A stretch of 64,000 nt of DNA from Inia geoffrensis. Lineage: Eukaryota > Chordata > Mammalia > Artiodactyla > Iniidae. The stretch spans positions 60,334,408 to 60,398,407 of the forward strand of contig CM070904.1 of NCBI GenBank assembly GCA_036417435.1, read 5' to 3'. How positions within the stretch are numbered: the first letter of the stretch is position 1; the number at the start of each line of letters is the position of its first letter. A model generated the notes under the pieces. That model did not search any database, was not told where the DNA came from, and saw nothing but the letters and a program-made list of their open reading frames with translations. A program made the translations under genes and the position numbers. Of the stretch, positions 36,865-49,469 are shown piece by piece.

Positions 36865-37226
36865 TTGGGGCTTCCCTGGTGGTGCAGTGGTTAAGAATCT
36901 GCCACCCAATGCAGGGGACATGGGTTCAAACCCTGGTCCAGGAAGATCCCACATGCCGCAGAGCAACTAAGCCCGTGCACCACAACTACTGAGCCTGCGG
37001 TCTAGGGCCCGTGAGCCACAACTACTGAGCCCACATGCCACAACTACTGAAGCCCGCACGCCTGGAGCCCGTGCTCCACAACAAGAGAAGCCACTGCAAT
37101 AAGAAGCCCACGCACTGCAATGAAGAGTAGCCCCCGCTCGCCGCAACTAGAGAAAGCCTGCACACAGCAATGAAGACCCAACACAGCCAAAAATAAATAA
37201 ATAAATAAATTAATTAATTAACCTAA
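36865..37226 (+). mobile_element. CHR SINE, long form
   Basis: Long SINE of about 360 bases with the complete 3' body (several CACAACTACTGA motifs, AGCCCACG) and an AAATAAAT/TTAATTAA tail. Perfect 16-base target duplication AAAAAAGTGATGAGGG (36849..36864 and 37227..37242). Confidence 0.93.
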
Positions 37227-37939
37227 AAAAAAGTGATGAGGGCAAAAGACAGCTTGTAATAGATTGAGATGGGAAATCTAATTAATAAATAAAAGGAATT
37301 GCTATATCTCTTTATTATGTTGAACTTCATAAGATTGCCAATACTTAACCATTTGTTGACCCACAAAAATGGAATTTCCTTATGATTCAACCTGATGTAT
37401 GTGCTAATTTATGAGTATTGTTTTCAAGACACTTAATCTTAGAATTAGAAAATAGAAAAAGGAAATAAACAACAGAACTTTTCAAACCCTCAAGGCTATT
37501 GTGTATGTGTGTTTTTAACAGATCTGGAAATTGCTTCAAGCCTTCTTATTCTGACATGAGAAAAATGTGCCTACAGCTAAAATATCAAACGTGAGACTTG
37601 TGAATTGTATTTCAGTAGTAGAAAAAATACGTTTTAACCAATCAATCACATTTCTTAGCATCAGAATGGTTACAAACAAACACAACTTCTGGTTCTTGTC
37701 AGAAGCAAAAGCTATCAGCATTTTTGCATGTCAAATTCCATCTCTCTAAATCACAAAATGAGGACTGTCCTTTCATCTACAATATCATCCAAAATTTTCT
37801 GAGAATTATTTTCTGATATATTATCTGGATATTTTAATGGCCTTCCTCACTGATTTCCCATTGGCATGCAAGCGTTGGATTCATAATTATCTGAATCTAC
37901 AACATTTCATATGAGTTGAATACACAGATCATAAACCCT

Positions 37940-38050
37940 TAAAAGTTGATAGCTCACTTAGCCCTCAAAAGTTATCCACTTCAATTTTACAAAGAACAAA
38001 ACAGAGCCTCGTAGAGGCTGAGTCAGCTTGAGAATTACTGGGACAAGAAA
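37940..38050 (-). mobile_element. MIR-like fragment
   Basis: ATCCACTTCAATTTTACAAA, GAACAAAACAGAGCCTCGTA and AGGCTGAGTCAGCTTGAGAA follow the antisense MIR order with heavy decay. Confidence 0.4.
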
Positions 38051-38639
38051 CACACAACTGAAATGGCTCTGTAATCAAAGAAACTTCCTGGCTATGAGGG
38101 CAGATTTTACTAGAAGCATGTCTCCTAGATGCTGGGACTTCACATCTGTTCCTTTTTACCTACCCCTTTAATTCCTGTGGCTCTCTTTTGCTTCCCCAGT
38201 GTAGTTTCAGACTACCCATCCAGCCCTCTGACCCCCACATTTGCCTTGCCTTTAGTATTTAGCTGCCTGTTTCTGTCTGACCCATGGCCTGGCCTGCCTT
38301 CTGGTATCCTCCTATATCTTGGTTTGTGCTTGTTTAACTGATTTCTCACTGGTTGTTTCATCTCTTAGCTTTGAGCCCTAGCTTTGCTATATTCTTGGCT
38401 TTCTTCATAATAGATTAAACTCAGTTATAAATCCTGAGATACCTGGAAAATCATGTGAATTTTATCCAGAAAGTTGTTGGGAACTGCATGGCATCTGTGT
38501 AGAACCACAGATTCACTCTGCAAGCTTGGTCACTGGAGTTTGACATAACTCCCATGGGTCACAAAGGAAGCTTCCTAGATATAAGTGAACCTTGTTGTGT
38601 AAAATAGTTATGTCATCCTAAGTTACGATAAGTCTAAAA

Positions 38640-38745
38640 TGCAATTTTTATTAGTTCAGTAGACTTCATTTTTTAGAGCAGTTTTAGGTTCACAGAGAAA
38701 TTGAGCAGAAAGTATAAAGAGTTCCGTGCAATTTTTTTTACACTG
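38640..38745 (+). mobile_element. Short ancient L1-like fragment
   Basis: TTTTTTAGAGCAGTTTTAGG, TTCACAGAGAAATTGAGCAG and AAAGAGTTCC match a common old mammalian L1 segment as I recall it. Orientation within L1 not determined with certainty. Confidence 0.5.
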
Positions 38746-38839
38746 ACGAACTGTAAAGAAAACTTGTGATTTATGTTATGAAATATAAGATCTATTTTTA
38801 ATTTATCTTTTGTGAAAATCTACTCAGAAGCTAGCTAAA

Positions 38840-39545
38840 CTAGATAACTATGCCAGTTACCACTTTATTGTCTCTCAGCTCCAAATCTCCCTTCATTGTC
38901 CGCTCTATGAAAATAGAGTTGGACCCTGTAACTATTTCTTCTCTGCGGCTGGTACAATGCTTAGCCATGTCAGAAAAGGGTACAGGAGGAATGCTGAAGA
39001 AGGAAGGGGCTTTCCTTCCTAGTTCCAGTGTTCACTCCTTCTTGTTCCTGCTTCGTGGCTACCAGCAGCATGTGTGGGGGACACCCAGTGGTGTTTGTGG
39101 AGTTCAGTTGCACCCCGTGGCCAGTTTCCCATCAAATTTCAGAGGTACTCCCATGGTCAGGTTCCCACTGTGTCTTGCAGGCATAAGCATCGCAACGCTT
39201 GACTTCCAGCTTCGGTCTCCTGCATGCAGGTAGGGTGTTGCCTGCTTGCCCCGTGACTAGGAACAAGTTCTGGATGAGCCCATCCAAGAACCCCTCCACC
39301 ATGTGGCGGGCCACCACCACACCTTCTACATTGAGGTCTGAATCCCAACCACAGAGAGGGGGGCCCCACCTCCAAATTTGTTCCTTCCATGAGAACCTTC
39401 CCTTCAGCCCTGCAGCATTCTTTAAAGTTCTTTATCCTTTTATAAAACAGAGGTTTTTTTGTTAGAATTAATAATTCTTTATCTTAAACTTTCCCTATCC
39501 TAATAACCATGTTGTCTCTGTCTCCTCACTGACCCTGACTGATGT
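38840..39545. other. Possible ancient repeat or conserved GC-richer block
   Basis: About 700 bases richer in GC than the surroundings, with overlapping short open frames on both strands. The end CCTCACTGACCCTGACTGAT resembles the terminal motif of some old repeats. No protein family recognised, so I do not call a gene. Confidence 0.3.
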
Positions 39546-39670
39546 AGTAACCTTGAGAAAAATAATTTTAATTTTTCAGTGCACTCATTCATAAAATGAG
39601 GAAACTGGATTAGTTGATCTGAAATGCCCTTTCCAGCTCTAAAATGGCATTATTCTAGAGAATTCAGGTT
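39545..39670 (+). mobile_element. MIR/MIR3-like SINE
   Basis: GTAACCTTGAGAAAAATAAT, CATTCATAAAATGAGGAAAC, TGGATTAGTTGATCTGAAAT, CCTTTCCAGCTCTAAAATGG: the MIR-related variant with the CCAGCTCTAA end. Confidence 0.65.
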
Positions 39671-40131
39671 TTTCCTATACCGTTGGGTACATCTTAAGTA
39701 TACTAGAATGAATACCACAGAGCACAGAATAATTTGCATACTGTCTTCCTCAGCCTCAGTCGTAGTAAATGACTTTTTATCTGAATAATGGTTTCCTCCT
39801 TCTGGCTCAAAATATTAAGTCACAGCAGTAGCCAGTATTATTTCACACACACAGTGGGCAATCAAATACTATGAAATCCTCTGTGAGGATTTTAACTAGG
39901 AAACTCTCTAAGGAACAAAATGGAAAACTAGAGATTCATGTATGAATATGAGAGTTTAAAATACATTATAAGTATCATTTTATTCATTTATGAATATAAA
40001 TATTGTAAGGACACATTAAGTATAGAAAAATGCTCCCTCTGATATTATTTATCCTAACACATTACGGAAGACTCCATTCACCTAACACATTACAGAATTC
40101 CATTACCACGCAATTAAAATTTTTTCTTTTA

Positions 40132-40251
<120 letters not shown>

Positions 40252-42439
40252 CTATTGCATAAATATCACATAAAATTTAAATTAACAACAGGTATGTTAA
40301 AAACAAGGAACAAAGTTATAACAACATTATCCATTGTTTCATATAGCAAATATTGAATTTAAATGACCCTTCATCTTTTTTATCTCTTAGATCTGCCTAC
40401 AGTGTACTGGCAACAGAAAAAATAAGTTAAAACACAAAAATACATGTCCTGAGAAGCTGCATGTTTTAACAGTTTCTGAAGTGGAAATGTAACTTGTGCT
40501 GAGACCTAAGGTTTTAATCTATGGCTAAAATAATCGGCTTTCAGGGAACCACAATAAAAGCATGTTATTGTCTCTAAAGTATATGATCTACCTGTTACTC
40601 AAGAATATTTTTATCCTCTTATGGTAATGTAGTCTTTAACAAATATAGCATTAAACCTATTTTTACTTTAAAAGCACGAGTTTATTTATGCTAATGGACA
40701 GCAGGATGTTGAAAGTTTTATGCTTCTGGGGAAGTGGCAGGAGATAGGTGGGAGGAAGGAGGAAAAGAAAAAATTAGCAGGGTTGTGATAAATAGTAGTT
40801 CTGACTCATGTGGTAACATGAAGGACAGATTTATCAGGCTCAAAAAGGTGAAAGCATTGTTCCTCACTAGGCATGTTTTACTTCCTTTTTCTGGGAATGA
40901 AGGCAGAATAAGAAAACCTGAAGCACACATAAGCTATTTTTAGGGGACTAAAAAAATTATTGCCTTAGTGATGGGGCAGTTGAAGTTTATGTTTAATTGA
41001 CAGAGGACCATTCAACCACTCTGGCCTGCCATGTTGTGTCTGGGTCAAGAGAGTGGTTTCTTGCTGGTAAAAAACAGTACCTTAATGGTGAATGGCAGTG
41101 AGTGGCTACCAGCAGAGGGGCTTTGGTAGAGTATGGGTTAGCCTCATCCCCAAGGTGGCATTTTCTCTTTTGAGAAATGAATATGAAAAGCCAAGTGGTT
41201 TCCAGACTTGCCCAGCAGCATGGGCTCTGACACCTGGAAGAACCAAAAGAGGCATCCCAGTACCATGGCCACAGCCATAGCAACTCTGCGGCAGGGCTTG
41301 CAACACGAGCAGTCACACCAGTGACATCCATTCAATGCTTAATGAGTTACTGATGGCTCCAAGGTAAAGCGATTCTACTCCAGAGATGATGGAGATCGGA
41401 ATCTAGGGAGAACAGAGATGAAGCTAGAAAGGTAGCACACCAAGGTGGAAAGTGAAAGAAAGGGTAGGAAAGGGAGAAAAAGGAAACACTGACTGATATT
41501 TCAGAGTCCTAACTGATAAATGTTATTAGTGCCAGATATGGAAATGTTAACAACCATTATATTATCTCCCTCTGGGTTTATAAGTGATCTTTATTTTATT
41601 CTTTGTATTTTCTGTGTTACCTTATTTGGGGCAATGAATATATATTTCTTTCATAATCAGAGGGAAAAAGAAGATACTTCAAAAGAACAGATATTGGATT
41701 AAAGGGCATTTTTCTCTGGATTCTGACAGACTAATAATGTTGCTTACTCCCAGCACTGACCTTGGAGGGAAGTCAGTGGTCCTTCTGCGGACAGTCCCTT
41801 GACAACAAGCATACCAACCCCAGGTTGCTGGTGTCCTCAGATCACTGACACCATCTGGTGCAGTGTCCTGTGCAGGCCCTAGAAGTATATCACACCTGAG
41901 GCTTCTTGGCATCTCAGGACCAATTATTTCCTTCCTTGACTCTGGTAGAGGCTGGGGAATGATTCGGGCATTTTCTTCCTTGTTAATGGCTACTTTGAGA
42001 TACTGATGCTGTCCCTCTCATGTACAATGCCTTCTTCCTTTGATGTTTACAATATCTGGCTATATCACCCTCTACATGTCCTTATCACTGGCATGTGTGG
42101 ACTTCCAGGTCATTCTCAAATATTCATTGAGAATTCAGATATGTGAGTCACAGCCACATAGGACTTGTTGTCCAGAACAACTCCTTCTACCTTCCTATGC
42201 AACTTCAGTCTGAAGCCCCTCTGACCTGCCAACTCAGAGTCCTATGGCTTCCTCTATTCCAGTGAGCTACCTCCTCCTCCAGGATTCTACCACCATGGAG
42301 AACAGCTCCAACTCCAAAAGCTTCAATTATAGCCATCGATCTTATGACCAGAACCTACGAGCCCTTCCCCATCATCTTTTGTGTTCCGGTCGTATAATTT
42401 TATTCCTCTAGTACAGCCCTCACCACAAGGCTTTGCTAA

Positions 42440-43165
42440 TTAGTATCCTTGCTCCTCTCTCCCACTAGACTGCAGAAAATGATTTATTATCCTGGGACTT
42501 CCAACAGCAACTGTACCAAATTTTTGATGATTTCAGCTGAATCTTTATTGACAATCAGCATTCCTTTTATGAATTCCTGGCCAGTGCCTCTCGATTGCTC
42601 ACGGTGGTATTTCAAAACCCATTCACTATATTAAACTCCATACCTGCCTCTATTTCTTCGGTTTTATCAGAGGAAACGCAGACCCTAAAAGATTCCTTCC
42701 TTGATGTCCTGCTCCTCAGAGGAAGTGCTGTCCTTCCTTCTTTCCAAGGCAACCCTCACCTGGGCTCCAGAACCTATTTCCCAATTCCAACTCCATAACC
42801 TTACTCCATCACCTACCCTTCTTTCCCCTGTAACTTCAACCTCTTGGTCTTTGCTGCTCCCTTCTCCTCACATGAAAATCTACACAAATCTCACCCATTA
42901 ACAAAAATTTTAAAGGACTTTCTTTAGACCCTCAAGACTGTAGCACCACACCCTTCATTGTTCCCTTTCAGTCAATGATACCTATTCTTCTCCAATTTCA
43001 CATCTCTTATTTTAGTCCTCACCCATGACATTCCTACCTCTGCCTCCATCCCAATTCACTACTCTTGCCAGTGACTTCCCAATGATCAAAGCAAATTCAA
43101 TCCTTATTTTATGTAATGTCTCTGATTCTACAAACCCTTATTTACAGTCTTAAGAAACTACTGAC
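42440..43165 (+). mobile_element. L2 LINE, decayed ORF region
   Basis: Pyrimidine-rich plus-strand segment. CTCTGCCTCCATCCCAATTC, TACTCTTGCCAGTGACTTCC and AATGATCAAAGCAAATTCAA align with the recalled L2 segment encoding the region before the reverse-transcriptase active site. No open frame. The left edge is uncertain. Confidence 0.55.
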
Positions 43166-43167
43166 TT

Positions 43168-44150
43168 TGGCATTCATTCGTTCAAAAAATACTTATTGAG
43201 TATCTGCTTTAAGCCAGATACTGTGCTATGTACTTGGGATATGGTGCTTAAAGAAAAATTAGGCCTTTGCCTCATGGAGCTGGCAGTTTCGGAAAGAGAG
43301 AAAATAAAGAAGTAAATGAATGAAAAGAATATTACATATTCAATTCTAAGAAGGAAATAAGTATGGTGATGATTTAGAAAAATCTGTGTAGAACCATTAG
43401 AAGGCATATTTTTAAATGACATTTGGATTAAAATTTGAAAGATGAGAGTGAGACAACCAGGGAAAGAGATGAGGGAGATCACTGCAGGAAATGAGAGCTT
43501 TAGGTGCAACAGTATTGAGTGGGAACGACCTTGCACATGTTCAGAATTGGGGAGAAAACAGCACAGCTGGAGCAGGTAGTGTGAGTTAAGACTGGAGGTA
43601 AGTTTGGCAAGCTGGATGGGGGCTAGATGATTAGGCAAAGATTTAGTTCTAGAAACAAAACAAAAAAAGATATTGAAGAGTTTAAAGCAAAGAGTGACAT
43701 AATGTGACTTAGATTTTTTAAATATAGCTTGGGCTATATTGAGTGAAGAATGGACAGTAGAGGAGCAAAGGAGAAACAGAGACCAAAGAGAATATGGCAA
43801 AAAAGATCACTGGGATCTAGGAAATTAATTATTCAGATCTGAGATGTGCTTTTGAGTGGAGTCAGAGTGTTCATTTAAGGATTAGACACAGCTGTTGAAG
43901 CTAAAAGGAATCCAGGATAATTCCTAGGTTTTTGCTAGAGCAACTGGTTGGATGATGGTACCAATAACTGAGATGGGAAATTGGAGGAATAACAGGTTTG
44001 GAAAAGAAAGTCAGGAGGTTCAGTATTAAACATTAAAAAATTGATGTGACTGTAAGACATTTAAGTAGAGATTTCAAATAAACATCTGGAGGTACAGATG
44101 GGCGGCTCAATGGAGAATTCAGGGCTGGTCTAAATTAAGGAGGTATCTAC
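43168..44150 (-). mobile_element. L2 LINE, 3' portion
   Basis: Minus-strand L2. It starts at the left with the antisense 3' tail (ATTCATTCGTTCAAAAAATACTT) and contains antisense AGTGACATAATGTGACTT and GATGGTACCAATAACTGAGA, homologous to the piece at 49645..50960. The 208-codon minus-strand open frame inside it has no L2 protein similarity and is incidental. Confidence 0.8.
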
Positions 44151-44429
44151 TTAAAATGCTACAAATGCTATTTGATGCTACAAGACTAGAAAAGATCTAT
44201 AGAGTGTGAATGTAAATAGAAGAGAAAAGGTGATCATGCACTTTCATGTTTATCTGCCTTTTGCAGTTTTCTCAACCAGCATAACTTCATTTTCCTCCTC
44301 CACCTGTTAATTTTATTCTACCATTAAGACCAGAACAAATGCCATCTCCTTGAATCTTCCTCTGAACCCTCTAGGGAAAATGTTAGTAGGACTTCCCTGG
44401 TGGTCCAGTGGTTATGAATCCACCTTCCA

Positions 44430-44706
44430 GTGAGAGAGTGGTATGGACATATATACGCTACCAAATGTAAATAGACAGCTAGTGGGAAGTAGCCGCATAG
44501 CACAGGGAGATCAGCTCGGTGCTTTGTGTCCACCTAGAGGGGTAGGGTAGGAGGGTGGGAGGGAGGTGCAAGAGGGAAGGGATATGGCGATATATGTATA
44601 TGTACAGCTGATTCACTTTGTTATACAGTAGAAACTAACACACCATTGTAAAGCAATTATACTCCAATAAAGATGTTAAAAAAAAAAACCTAATATTAAA
44701 AAATAA

Positions 44707-44749
<43 letters not shown>
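44430..44749 (+). mobile_element. 5'-truncated L1 nested in the SINE
   Basis: About 250 bases of artiodactyl/cetacean-type L1 3' end (ATACGCTACCAAATGTAAAT, GTACAGCTGATTCACTTTG, CCAATAAAGATGTT) followed by an A tail and an AAAT array. The perfect 13-base duplication AATCCACCTTCCA (44417..44429 and 44750..44762) is SINE sequence, proving insertion into the SINE. Confidence 0.95.
44695..44749 (+). repeat. (AAAT)n microsatellite in the L1 tail
   Basis: About a dozen AAAT units following AATAATAAAT, grown from the poly-A tail of the nested L1. A likely length-variable tetranucleotide. Confidence 0.9.
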
Positions 44750-44971
44750 AATCCACCTTCCAATGCAGCAGACGTGGGTTTGATCTCTGGTCGGGGAACT
44801 AAGATCCCACATGCTGCAGGGCAACTAAGCCCTTGCGCCAGAACTAGAGAGCCCACATGTCACAGTGAAGAGCCTGTGCACCACATCGAAAGATCCTGCA
44901 TGCCACAACAAAAGATCCCATGTGCCGCAACTAAGACCCGACGCAGCCAAATAAATAAATAAATAGTAAAA

Positions 44972-45004
44972 AAAAAAAAAGAGAGAGAAAGAGAGAGAGA
45001 GAGC
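44972..45004 (+). repeat. A-run and (GA)n tract
   Basis: Twelve A then GAGAGAGAAAGAGAGAGAGAG at the end of the split SINE tail. Confidence 0.9.
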
Positions 45005-45189
45005 TCCTAGCTCCAATTCCATCTTTTCATTAAAAATAAAAATAATAATAATAGCAAAAATATTTTGAAAAAAAAAGAGAAAATGTTCACTCAATCCTTG
45101 GCACACCAGTGATCCTTAATTAAGATTTATTACCCTCCCTTCTTTATTCTGCCTTGTATTCCTTGATTCTTTTTCAGGAGGATCTAACA

Positions 45190-45490
45190 CTGGATTGTTA
45201 CTGATATATTTGGACATTTACTACATGCCTAGCATGCTCTTCCCTGCCTTGTTACCTGCTAAATCCCTCCTGTCCATCATTTAAGACTCAATTGTAGCTT
45301 TGCTTTCTCAGCCTTCCTCCTTCCCCCTCTCCTCCAGACATAACTAGGTGTACCTTCTAAGGCACTATTTATGTATCCTTAGCATAATACTTTCCATATT
45401 GATCTGCATTATTCATCTTTGTATCCCTAGTATGTTGTATTGTAAATAACACATAGAAGGGCTTAAGTGATCATCATTAGGTGAGTGGGA
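45190..45490 (+). mobile_element. L2 3' end fragment
   Basis: CCATCATTTAAGACTCAATT, ATTCATCTTTGTATCCCTAG and a final TCATTAGGTGAGTG. Moderately diverged. Confidence 0.55.
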
Positions 45491-47644
45491 GCACTTTCTG
45501 GTCTCTGGTCTGAGAATAACAAAGTTATGGATGGGAACCAGGCCAGCAGTTTTATTTGCAGGAATGTAAAACTAAACATTTCCCTAAGGACAGTTCCATT
45601 ACTTTCCATCAATTAATAAGAGCAGGAAGTGTGTGTCATGAAACATTGGCTTTGCAAGCTTCAAACTAAAGTTAAGGTTAAGAGTATTTAACTAGCCTTT
45701 TGGAACATTTGTTGAGACACAGATTTTAAACACACTACTGTTTAGCTTTTTTGAGTGATCCTTATAACTTTCCAACGATAGAGGAACCAGAAAGTTACCA
45801 CACAGGGTAAGAGGTGAATTTAAAGCTTGTCTCCTCTAGACTTGCAGATAAAGTTTCTAGAAAAAGCTTACTTTTCTGAAAACCAAAATGGGCCCTCATT
45901 ATCCCCCATCTTCGCTTGTTATCTCTGATTTGTACTGGATAGTCCTCTTTCGTAGTCCCATATTTTGTTCATTTTGGTAGAGTTAAGCCAATAAAAGTAT
46001 AAACAAACTGAAGAAACTATTCTCTATATAGATTTATGAGCCAAAGTAATGCTGTGCTATCTTTTCAGAGGGTTTAAGATCATTTTTATATCCCATCTTA
46101 CTTTTGTAATCTTCCAAACAATTTGTCTCCAATTAAAAACTCCACTAGTAAACATGACATTTATGGTATTAAGAGTATATCGGAGTTTAATTTTAAAAAA
46201 CTTGGACTAATATTACATAACCATTCAATTATTTTCATTCCTTCAGTCCAAAAATTATAATTGCATGGAAGAAGAATTTCTTGTTTACACATAGAAACCA
46301 GAAAGTTAGGACTAAAGCATTAGAGTAGGAAGACAGTTTGGTCTCTGATTTCATGCAATCTTCTGTACCTTACTCCTAGGTCATTATTCCAAAGGCTCTA
46401 ATGACTTATTCAGGAGGATGTCATAATTCTTAACCAGATATACAAAATACATGAAATATGAAGTACAGAATATCCAGTTGCCTTCCTCATAAACCACTGA
46501 GGCAGAGTGATTTTTATTCCATTCTCTAGATTCTCATTTACTTAGCTAATTCCTCGCATCTCACACCTTTTCTACTTTTGGCCCGGAATATGCACCCACA
46601 GAAAAAGCGTTGTTGCTCCACATGAAAACACAGCAGGGCCTCTTCATTAAAAAGAGTCATTCTTTTACTTTAAATTTTTCCCACGTGTTTCATGTAGATG
46701 AGCCTGTATCACATAAAGTCACCACCAACCGAAGTCTGACTCTTATTTCTATGCGATCTATTTGACAATCATCTGTATTTTGCCAAGTAAATTTTCACAC
46801 ACTTGTGTGAACTTCTGAAAGGTAAGAAACATGCCTTATACTGTAATATTTATTTGTATCCAGTATATTGCACCTTGCAGATGAGAGGTACAAGATAAAC
46901 TACTCCAGTGGAAAAGAATATGGAAAGGCAACACTGCACACAGTACTTTTCTTATATCAATTCATATAAATCCAAAACTATTAATAAAGTATCCAGACAG
47001 AAAATAATGACAGACCACAGACATCAGTGAACCAATTCATTTAGTCATGTGGGGTGTAGAGGTACATGTAATCCCAAAAGAGCACAAGGACGTGGTACTT
47101 CTCTAAGTCAAATTGTCCATGGAAGCCAGATTCAAGGTTTTTTGGGCTAAAGGTGGACACTTGGTCACTTCCATCCTCAGAACCTTTCAGCCAATGTTAT
47201 CTCTTCTATACTTTGTGGTATAGAGATCTCTGTGGGCTTCAATCCAGGATGTGCTGAAGCTTCTGAGCAAAAAATTTGGCTCCAAAATAATTATTTTGCA
47301 GGGCATTCTTTAGGCAAAGATGGGAAAACTCTCTACACGGGTAAGAAATCAAAGCTAGTTCTTTGGTTTTTAAAAATAGAAAATCAGTTTTTCCACCATC
47401 CTGCCTGGTTATTTGAATTTAATGGATCTCCTTTCAGTCCACAATTCAGACTATTTGTATTTCAGCTACTTATTTTCATTGTCCTAAACTCGAACCTTTT
47501 TGCCACCAATCTCTAATCTGATAAACAAGCACATCTACCTACAGTAAGAGGATAAATTGTCATACTCTTTCTGAAGAATAAATAGGGAAGTAACTAGCAA
47601 AAGCCTTCAGAATTAAGAAATAAAGTTTAAGAATTAATATACAG
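45491..47644. other. Mostly unassigned
   Basis: Only the weak L2-like end at 46790 is noted. No exon-like segment is seen. Confidence 0.45.
46790..46905 (+). mobile_element. L2-like 3' fragment
   Basis: TGAAAGGTAAGAAACATGCC, TATTTGTATCCAGTATATTG, CAGATGAGAGGTACAAGATA: a weak L2 tail pattern. Confidence 0.35.
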
Positions 47645-48035
47645 GCGCCTATGCAAAGATTTATATACAGGTATGTTCATTACAGCCTTAAAAGGGTAAA
47701 AAAAATTGGAAATATTGTAACACCACCAAATAAGAAATTGGTTAAATGCAATTATTCACATAATGAAACACTATGCAAACACCAAAAATTATGTGGTAGG
47801 AATATAGAGGAAAATATGCAAGATATATTGATAGATGAAAAAAATCAGGTTAAAAATAATATATGCAGTATCATCTAGTTAAATTAAAATCTTTGTGTAT
47901 ATAGAAAAAAGAATATATGAACATTGTTATTAATCTTTTGCTAGTGGTTTAGGATTTCAGGTGATATTTATTGTATTTTGTGTGCTTGACTGTATTTTCC
48001 AAACTATTTCCAATGGACATAAAAGACTTTATAAT
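47645..48035 (+). mobile_element. Ancient L1 3' fragment
   Basis: Diverged end of L1 ORF2 and 3' UTR: GTATGTTCATTACAGC, AAAAATTGGAAATATT, AATTGGTTAAATGCAATT, AAACACTATGCAAAC. Heavily decayed. Confidence 0.7.
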
Positions 48036-48639
48036 TACAAATGGATGTTTTAAAAGTCTGGCCAAAAAAAATCAAAATTTGGAAGGAATATCTAAGGGAC
48101 ATGACTGCTATTCATTCTGGAAGTTTTAAAACTCTATTCCCATATCAAATTAAATGATAAAAATACTGTATATCCTTGTATATAACATTTTCACTTTTTA
48201 TCACCTTGCATGCATTACTTTCACTTTCTGTAGAAAAGTTTCACAGAGCTATGATTTAATTTTATGCCATAGGCCTTATAAAGGTTAACAAAATATCATA
48301 TAAGGCTTGATTTACACTCAGTAAAACTTCTATTGAAAATGCTTTCTTCTGGGTGGTTTGCCTCCCTCCCCCTGCCAGCTCCTGATGTGCTAGATGTTAT
48401 CTATTATTAGCAAATAAGAGCTAAATGCTTCCTTTTAACTTTAACCATGTTCAATTACAGCATCCCTTTTTAGTCTTGGTTTGCTGACATAACTATATTC
48501 CCATCCTCTTAGTTTTTTGTCTCTTATTCTCTTACTAATTTTCTATTTTAATGATTCCTAATAGGAAACAGATGGCACGCTCAAAATTAGGTTAAATCCA
48601 GAAGAATGTAATAAGGGGACAATGACAAAGAAGGTTAGA

Positions 48640-48975
48640 ATGCAGGGCAATCACAAGGGATCATGTAGTAGCCATGCTGCTTTACCGAGAGCCAGAGAAG
48701 GCTGTGTGGGGAGGGCCACCTGACAGGGGCTGAGACCTTTGGTGGAGGACACAGCTAGTCGATACAACTCTGCAGGGCCAGGAGCTGGGGGAGCAGCTCT
48801 CCCAACCTTACTCTCCTCCCTCATCCTCATCTCTAGTGTTCCACTTTGACTGAACACAACCAGAAGCCAGAGGGCAAGGGAGCCTTCTACAGGACAACGC
48901 CCTGGGACACAGAGCAGTATGGAGAGTAGATACGCCCCAACGGGTAGATATCTAGCACAATAACGTTAGTGCCTT
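48640..48975. mobile_element. Possible ancient repeat fragment
   Basis: TCCACTTTGACTGAACACAA, CCAGAAGCCAGAGGGCAAGG and GACACAGAGCAGTATGGAGA are phrases I associate with an old dispersed mammalian repeat. Family not resolved. Confidence 0.4.
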
Positions 48976-49469
48976 TATTATAAATTATTTGGAAGTAGGT
49001 GATGTCTATATGTGTAAGTGAATAACATGAATCTTTCAGGTGATTTCACTTTGGTCACTTATGTGAGCATTTTTTCCATAGCAGAGCTGCCTACTCGAAT
49101 TGGCAACAGCTATTTTCTGTCGTGATGTAGTCTTATGTCCTTAGAGCATGATGAGCCAAGAAAGTATTCTGGTGTAAACACATTACTTATCTCCCTCTTA
49201 ATTGAAATTCCAGGTGGATTTAAAAATAACTGTTATGTCTTCTTTAGGAGTAAGGTCTATTTTCAGTCTGGGCATTGAAGTATTACATAATGATCGTGTC
49301 ATATGTTGATATTGCTAAAATGAATTTGTCTGTAATCTTGTTAAATTTCTCTCTTTTCACTATTCATTAAAAAGGGAGTATATATACTGAGGATGTTGAG
49401 GATTTCAAAGCCTGAAGTGTCAGGGAGAGTGAAAAATGAAAAGTAATCAAACCTCAGAGTCATTCAATC

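Larger units (their letters stand above)
44385..45078 (+). mobile_element. CHR-type SINE, split by an L1 insertion
   Basis: The SINE head GGACTTCCCTGGTGGTCCAG starts near 44390, breaks at 44429 and resumes at 44750 with the expected AATGCAGCAGACGTGGG continuation. Its 3' body runs to the AAATAAAT tail near 44967, followed by A, GA and AAT-rich low-complexity sequence. GAAAATGTT at 44376..44384 and 45079..45087 may be its target duplication; at nine bases this could be chance. Confidence 0.85.

Noticed and set aside
36865..37226. Possible CRISPR-like or tandem repeat array (repeated CACAACTACTGA)
   Set aside because: The repeated motif belongs to the normal 3' body of the long CHR SINE; there are no equal spacers.
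43174..43800. Longest open frame in the window (208 codons, minus strand)
   Set aside because: It lies wholly in the 3' portion of an L2 element, has no recognisable domain and is rich in Phe/Ser/Leu, typical of chance translation of AT-rich DNA.
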